Assembly: GCA_041650795.1 (NCBI GenBank)
Contig: JBAZKK010000047.1
Location: forward strand, 1-5,340
Direction: 5' to 3'
Source of the DNA: JBAZKK01 sp041650795
Lineage (GTDB): Bacteria; Omnitrophota; Gorgyraeia; Gygaellales; Profunditerraquicolaceae
DNA length: 5,340 nt
Shown here: piece after piece, positions 1-4,700 of the stretch
Position numbering within the stretch: position 1 is the first letter of the stretch
Layout of the letters: each line of letters opens with the position of its first letter
Program-made: the position numbers and the translations under genes
Notes under the pieces: generated by a model
Seen by the model: only the letters and a program-made list of their open reading frames with translations
Told to the model about the DNA's origin: nothing
The model's database searches: none

Positions 1-2
1 AT

Positions 3-749
3 TTGCAATATAAGGCCTCAAACATGATGAACAGCGGGGCGGACCGGCGGGCGGCCCAAGCGGAATTAGCCAGGCGGAGTGCGCGCGAAGCGCAAACCGA
101 ACAGATTGCCGGCAATATCGGGGTTGCCGCAGAGCAGGCCAAGGGCATGGCGGCGGCCGGGCAGACCAAACTTGAACAAGAGCGGCTAAAAGGGGAATAT
201 GGAGTAGAGAAAGCGGAAACCGCGGGACAATATAAACTAGAGAGTGAAAAAGCAAAAGCAAATGCTCTTGAAAAGGCAAAACGGATAGAACAAGAGATAA
301 GAATGTATGGCGATGATGCTAAAAAAATAATAGCAGCCAACCAACTGCCCTTGATGAAGGATAAAATAAAACAGTTGGCCGATGATTCTACTCTTGACGC
401 CGAAACAAAAATAAAAGCGGCACAAATTGCAGGACAATGGCATATTGACGCCGCTCAGATGAAAACTGATCAATTAACACAATTGCTTGTTGGACTGAGG
501 GCAATGGATAGTGCCAACACGCCAGAAGAAAAGAAAGAGGCCATAAACAGATTAAGTCTGGCGCATCAATCTACGCCGGGGGAAACAGCAACTCCGGCGA
601 CTGGAGCGGAAACGGCCGCATCGGCCAATGCTCCTGCAGGCGGAAGCGCGCTTGATGCAAATTTACCGGTTTATACGCCGGAACAAGCCAAGAATTTGAA
701 GCCAGGGATTCGCTTCAAGGGCAGTGATGGAAAAATCAGGACGACGTAA
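3..749 (+). CDS. Coiled-coil-like phage structural/internal protein, 5' end probably outside the window
   Basis: The frame is open from the window edge to TAA at 747-749, giving up to 248 residues. The first in-window codon is TTG at 3. An ATG pair at 24 and 27 with a weak AAGG upstream (13-16) could be a start, but the protein-like sequence before it favours a gene that continues to the left. Residues about 10-110 are rich in Ala, Glu, Lys, Gln and Arg with almost no aromatics, as in long helical or coiled-coil proteins. Residues about 190-220 form an Ala/Thr/Gly/Pro linker. The last 25 or so residues (YTPEQAKNLKPGIRFKG, then SDGKIRTT) resemble, from memory, a short 'LPxGxxFxxxDGxxR' module at the C-termini of many phage proteins. 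No enzyme motif and no signal peptide are visible. Its position before a large polyvalent-type gene fits a head, tail-tip or internal virion protein, but the exact role is inference. Confidence 0.85.
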   Translation: MQYKASNMMNSGADRRAAQAELARRSAREAQTEQIAGNIGVAAEQAKGMAAAGQTKLEQERLKGEYGVEKAETAGQYKLESEKAKANALEKAKRIEQEIRMYGDDAKKIIAANQLPLMKDKIKQLADDSTLDAETKIKAAQIAGQWHIDAAQMKTDQLTQLLVGLRAMDSANTPEEKKEAINRLSLAHQSTPGETATPATGAETAASANAPAGGSALDANLPVYTPEQAKNLKPGIRFKGSDGKIRTT

Positions 750-1367
750 TTATTTTTCTAATACGGCAATGCCGGCATAAGGATCATTAGTTGAAGATGG
801 CGGGACAAAACGCACACCGGCCGGAGTTTTGATGTATTTATTGACGGACCGCCAATCGGTGAGGAAGATAGAACAAAGGGTATCCAAGGACGATTCAAGA
901 TAAGTTTTTAGTTTTTCAACCGAAGAATACCCTGAACTTTTTTGAGAATAAACTATCACTTCCGTCGTTGTTACATTGTCGGCCATGCCAATAGTGCTGA
1001 AAGGAATAGTGAGACCGCCAGCACGAAGGATATCAAAATGAATAGAAAAGTAAACGCGCTCCACGATCGGAACATAATGAAGAAAGATATTAATATTTAT
1101 GAATGCATTCCGCGTTTTAGCATCAAATCTCCCCTGGGCATTATTCACACATTCAAGTCCTTCTTGTTGCAATTTCTGGATAATAAAATATTCCAAGTCA
1201 GCCATTTGAAGGGAATCAATTTTGTCCCCATTTTGAACAAAACCAATAGAAAAGGAATTGAGACCTTTCAGGACATCCGGCCGGCCAAATTCAAGATTTT
1301 GATTGGTTTGAGCGGGAAGGAAAGATACGCATAGAAACAGGCAAATAATGGCTAATAAGAGTTTCAT
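750..1367 (-). CDS. Exported protein of unknown function with a DPYAGIA tail
   Basis: This 205-aa protein starts at ATG 1367-1365 behind a strong ribosome site (AGAGGTGA, minus strand, 1378-1371). Residues 1-19 form a classical signal peptide: Lys2, a hydrophobic core at 3-17, and a likely cut after LPA (19/20). There is no lipobox. The mature part has two cysteines (C73, C165). Its alternating beta/helix pattern ends in 'SIFLTDWRSVN'. From memory this resembles small uncharacterised exported bacterial proteins that open with 'GV..V.V.VE' and close with 'F..DW..VN'; no search was possible. Residues 194-205 (NDPYAGIAVLEK) form a tail that looks unrelated to the fold and nearly equals residues 2-13 of the large plus-strand protein at 1778. 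The stop codon directly abuts the stop of the preceding plus-strand gene. The gene is visibly AT-richer than its neighbours, as expected for acquired DNA. Function in the periplasm or envelope is unknown. Confidence 0.85.
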   Translation of the reverse strand: MKLLLAIICLFLCVSFLPAQTNQNLEFGRPDVLKGLNSFSIGFVQNGDKIDSLQMADLEYFIIQKLQQEGLECVNNAQGRFDAKTRNAFININIFLHYVPIVERVYFSIHFDILRAGGLTIPFSTIGMADNVTTTEVIVYSQKSSGYSSVEKLKTYLESSLDTLCSIFLTDWRSVNKYIKTPAGVRFVPPSSTNDPYAGIAVLEK

Positions 1368-1384
1368 GGTTCACCTCTGGCAAG

Positions 1385-1414
1385 ATAATAGAGCAAGAGG
1401 CGTGCCAAAGGCAA
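1385..1414 (-). promoter_or_regulatory. Possible promoter of the exported-protein gene
   Basis: Read on the minus strand, TTGCCT (1414-1409, 4 of 6 to TTGACA) and TATTAT (1390-1385, 5 of 6 to TATAAT) are separated by 18 bases. A start at the A of 1378 would give an 11-base leader that begins with the ribosome site AGAGGTGA. The -35 element lies inside the 16-bp repeat. This fits a cassette that carries its own promoter against the surrounding genes. The call assumes a sigma70-like factor and rests on pattern only. Confidence 0.4.
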
Positions 1415-1422
1415 GGGGAAAA
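1407..1422. repeat. 16-bp direct repeat, copy 1
   Basis: AAAGGCAAGGGGAAAA occurs exactly here and again at 1761-1776; the flanking bases differ on both sides. On the minus strand this copy begins 39 bases before the start codon of the exported-protein gene and could supply a -35-like TTGCCT. On the plus strand it looks like a ribosome site (AAGGGG) followed by ATG at 1422, but the frame that follows lies antisense to the zinc-ribbon gene and is not supported. Confidence 0.85.
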
Positions 1423-1487
1423 TGCAAAAGAAGATGAGTTTGAAAGAAGAGGCGATATGCCTTGGGGTGTTGATTAACGCCACGGAA

Positions 1488-1730
1488 TCACTTGAACGCT
1501 TGAAGTTGGATGCTAATCGCCTTTGCGGCCGCCTGGATACGAGCCTTTATTTCCGTCCGGTCAATGGCCGCTCCACACGCGGGGCATTTCCCATCCTGTT
1601 TTGTAAGCCAACGAAGGTTCTTACGAAATACCTTTTGGCAACCCATGCACTTGAAATCAAACATGGACGTATCAAACGGACCGCCGCGCCGAAGGGCTTT
1701 TGCCGCTGGATTGACATACTTCATGGGCAT
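1488..1730 (-). CDS. Small zinc-ribbon protein
   Basis: This is an 80-aa protein from ATG at 1730 (an alternative ATG at 1724 is two codons in) to TGA at 1490-1488. It holds two CxxC knuckles: C28-x2-C31 in 'FKCMGCQ' and C49-x2-C52 in 'KCPACG', separated by 17 residues. This is a canonical treble-clef or rubredoxin-like zinc ribbon. The N-terminus is basic and the C-terminus (about 57-80) is a predicted helix. Such proteins usually bind nucleic acid or protein partners, but nothing here identifies the target. The open frame extends upstream to 1964, but that stretch is the antisense of the large gene and lacks a ribosome site, so the start at 1730 is preferred. No Shine-Dalgarno sequence precedes 1730; a leaderless transcript is possible. 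The gene lies 120 bp upstream of the exported-protein gene on the same strand and diverges from the large gene at 1778. Plus-strand frames over the same bases carry no recognisable protein. Confidence 0.72.
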   Translation of the reverse strand: MPMKYVNPAAKALRRGGPFDTSMFDFKCMGCQKVFRKNLRWLTKQDGKCPACGAAIDRTEIKARIQAAAKAISIQLQAFK

Positions 1731-1740
1731 GTATGTGAGG

Positions 1741-1768
1741 AAACTAACAGGTTTGACGGGAAAGGCAA
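1741..1768 (-). promoter_or_regulatory. Weak possible promoter of the zinc-ribbon gene
   Basis: On the minus strand, TTGCCT (1768-1763, inside repeat copy 2) and TAGTTT (1746-1741) are 16 bases apart. Transcription from about 1734 would leave a leader of only 4 bases before ATG 1730, which would explain the missing Shine-Dalgarno sequence. The -10 match is poor. The main reason to list it is the parallel with the arrangement at 1385-1414, where the same repeat supplies the -35. Confidence 0.2.
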
Positions 1769-1776
1769 GGGGAAAA
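1761..1776. repeat. 16-bp direct repeat, copy 2
   Basis: This is an exact copy of 1407-1422. On the plus strand it contains the AAGGGG ribosome site of the large gene (ATG 1778). On the minus strand it begins 30 bases before the start of the zinc-ribbon gene. The two copies bracket a 338-bp segment containing that gene. The repeat may therefore be a recombination footprint, a shared regulatory element, or both. Confidence 0.85.
1767..1772 (+). promoter_or_regulatory. Ribosome-binding site of the large gene
   Basis: AAGGGG lies 5 bases before ATG 1778. It fixes the start of the large protein just ahead of the first DPYxGIA repeat and lies within the second copy of the 16-bp repeat. Confidence 0.75.
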
Positions 1777-1777
1777 G

Positions 1778-4700
1778 ATGAATGACCCATATGAAGGGAT
1801 TGCGGTTTTAGAGAAGCCAGAACAGAGTCCGGCGGTTGATCCGTATGCTGGGATTGCGAGATTGGAACAACCGAGCCAAGCGGAACAGGCAAAACCGGAT
1901 CCGTATGCCGGTATAGCCAAGTTGGAGGAACCGGCAACCAATGACCCCTACGCCGGAATTGCAAAGCTGGCTGAGGAATGGCCCAAAGAGCCGGTTGGTA
2001 AAGGCTTGACAGGCCCGATACCGGTGAGCGGGGTATCTTCTACGCCGCAAGAGGTGGTCAGCACTCCAGAGGAGACGGAAGGGATAAAGGCGTATAAGGC
2101 AGAGGTTGGCAAAGTCATGGACGAAATACAGCGTCAGCCGGCATACATGAAGCTGATAACCGGCAAGGCACTGGATGAATCGGACAGCAGTTTCCTGGCA
2201 AAGATGGGGAAATCATACATGGCATCGGCCTGGGCCAATCTGCCGGCGGCCGGATTTTCCTATTATGCCCGGCATCTTTATGACCGCGATCTTGCCAAGG
2301 CAGACCAAATGACGCCCGAGGAACGGGTTAAATCGGCTCAAGACGTGGCCAGAGCATACCAATGGGCATTAGCTACTGAACCGGAGAAGGCGAAGGATTT
2401 TACGGGGCATCTGGCGAATACATTGGGCGGAATTCTCGGGGTTATGATTCCTGCCACAGCCGGGACGACATTAGTTAGCGCAGGGGCAAAGGCGGTTGAG
2501 AAAGTATTACCTGCCGCGGCCCGGACGATTGGACAGAAGATTGTCAAAGGTGCGGCGGTCGGCGCCGGCGCCGGCGCGGTTTATGGGGCGGCGGAAGCGC
2601 CAATGGTTACACCTGAGGAAAATGCCGGCGATATTGCCAAACAGAAGGCATTACAGACGCTTGAAACAACGGCTGGGTTTGCGGCATTTGGCGCAGGATC
2701 GGCCGCCGCGGCGCATGTGCTTCCAAAGGTCTTTTATCAGCAATATGACTGGACACCAGAGCGGTTTAAGACGGAGTTTCCGACTATTGTTCGCCGTGTT
2801 GCGACCGATCAGGCAAACGAAAGTGAGGTCAGGCTGGTTCAGGACGTCAACGCTTATCTGGAAGAACTGGGGCAGAAGCCAGGTCCGTATGCGCGCGGCA
2901 AGGAAGGGTTGGATGTGCAAGTTGCGGAACGCAGGGCTTGGGTGGACATGATACCGGTCTTACGAAATATAGTGTCGGGAATAAGGAAAGCGGAGATCAA
3001 AGGCGGAGCAATTACAACGGAAACCGGCGTGCCAGGAGTTACGCCGGGCCAAGAAGGGGGGATGCGATATGGTCAGGAAAGTCAAGGGAGGGTGGAAGGT
3101 GTTCAGCGAGGAGGGGAAGAACCTGGGAGGCCCATACCCGAGCCAGGAGGAGGCGGAGAACCGGTTGCGCCAGGTGGAATACTTCAAACACAGGAGGTCC
3201 AACCGGGTGGAGGTGGAAGCCAAGAGATTGGGAAGGTAGCAGGTGGCAAGGGAGTAGGGGAAATTGCGCCATTGGAGAGCGGGAATAGTCCGGTAATAGT
3301 GCCAAGAAATGAAGTGCAATTTGACATTTCATCACCGGCACAGCCAGCGCAACGCGCCAAGGGATTCTGGGCCTGGGTGGATTTGAATGACCCGGCCGTG
3401 ATTGAAGGCCGCGAGCCGATCGGAGCAATCAGGGCAGGGGCGCAGGATCGCACAAGACTTGAACGCGAAGCCAATACGGCCGCAAGGATGAACAGACTTA
3501 CCAAGTTTTACGGTAAATGGCTGGTGGATTCGGAGACGGCGGACCGAGGAGCGCCATTGTTTGATTTCTCCTCGGGCCGGCCAGTGGCCGGCTATGGTCG
3601 CCTTGAGACCATTGAGGACGTCTATTCCTTGCCGGCCGATGACCAGCGTTATCAAGACCTTCAACAGACATATTCTGAAAAGGCGCAGGAGCTGGGCTTG
3701 GGACCGGCGCCGGAAGACATGGAGCGGCCGTTTCTGGCGCGGTTTATCACCGGATACGAAAATTCAAGTCCGCGTCAGTTTGCGGCGGAATCCAATGTGC
3801 GGGTGGCACAGGCATATTCGCCGGCGGAGAAATCATTAAGAGACGCAAATATCATTCTGCGGAATAATTTATTGTCCACATTGAACATTCCGGAAAGCGG
3901 AGACATTCTGGCACTGGACAATATGCCATTCGTGAGCAAGTTTATTGAAATGAGCGGGGATGCGGCTGAACTGGTGAATGAGCGCGGCGAACCATTACCC
4001 GAAGCCGCGAACCGCATTCAGAAAGCATTATTCACGGCATTGCTTTCCCAGGAGAAAACCTATGAGCCGGCGGTAATATCGGCCATGGTGGAACGCGCAC
4101 AAGAATACGGCATGACGGATATGGTCAAGGGATTGAGCGCGGAGGCACCTGATCTGATAGAGATTAAGATCAACAGGCCGAATTTTGATATATCGCCATT
4201 ATTAGCAAAAGTAATGCCGACCATCTTGCGTATTCGGCAGGATATAATTTCCAAACACATCACGCGGCCGGCTGATTATTTCAAGCAACATGATTTTCTT
4301 TTAAAGAACACGCCGGAAGAGGAGGCGTTATCCCTCGTCCTACTTGACGCGCGAAGCGCAAAAGAGATCAGGGAAATATTGGCGGAATACAAACGCCTGG
4401 CAATGAAGATGGATACGACCACGCAGGATATGTTTGCGGGTCAAATAGCGGAATCAAATCTGACGGATTTATTAAAGAAAGCGAGGCAAAATTATGAAGA
4501 ACAAAGAATCCCTGAATACATCAAACGTCAACGCACCGGCGGAGGAACCGCCGGCAAAATCGCCGGAAGACCAGCAGATGGCAGGCAAGTCCAACCTGCG
4601 CGCCGGCCTGCTCCTCTTGGCGCTCCTGAAACAGCAGGCAAAGAGGGGGAACGCGTAAGTAATATACCCCCAGAAGGCGGGGAAGAAGTCAAGTCTGACA

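Noticed and set aside
747..778. Possible bidirectional terminator at the convergent stop codons
   Set aside because: There is a T-run at 753-757 and a palindrome ATGCCGGCAT at 769-778, but no hairpin with a workable loop next to the T-run; the palindrome is part of the DPYAGIA coding sequence.
942..1334. 130-codon plus-strand frame opposite the exported-protein gene
   Set aside because: The minus strand has a signal peptide, a strong ribosome site and a coherent fold pattern; the plus-strand product looks random.
1711..1737. Perfect TTGACA on the plus strand ahead of the large gene
   Set aside because: The nearest -10 candidate (TATGTG after 15 bases) is poor in both sequence and spacing, and the bases are already explained as zinc-ribbon coding sequence.
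1422..1781. 119-codon plus-strand frame that starts after repeat copy 1 and overlaps the large gene's ATG by four bases
   Set aside because: The ATGA overlap and AAGGGG upstream are tempting, but the product has no recognisable pattern. The opposite strand encodes a clear two-knuckle zinc ribbon over the same bases.
1510..1785. 91-codon plus-strand frame
   Set aside because: Antisense shadow of the zinc-ribbon gene, with no protein-like features of its own.
2496..2951. 151-codon plus-strand frame inside the large gene, same relative frame as the nested genes
   Set aside because: The product is extremely rich in Arg, Pro and Trp, as expected from a GC-rich shadow frame, and no motif or family pattern is visible. 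It shows that open length alone is not evidence for nesting here.
3039..3428. Minus-strand frames of 106-129 codons under the first linker of the large gene
   Set aside because: Pro/Leu/Ser-rich shadow translations with no ribosome site or motif.
82..4362. 15-bp string CGCGCGAAGCGCAAA found at 82-96 and 4348-4362, containing the stable GCGAAGC mini-hairpin
   Set aside because: The copies are read in different frames of two unrelated genes, and the string is simple and GC-rich. Chance is the simplest explanation, although the mini-hairpin itself is real in single-stranded DNA.
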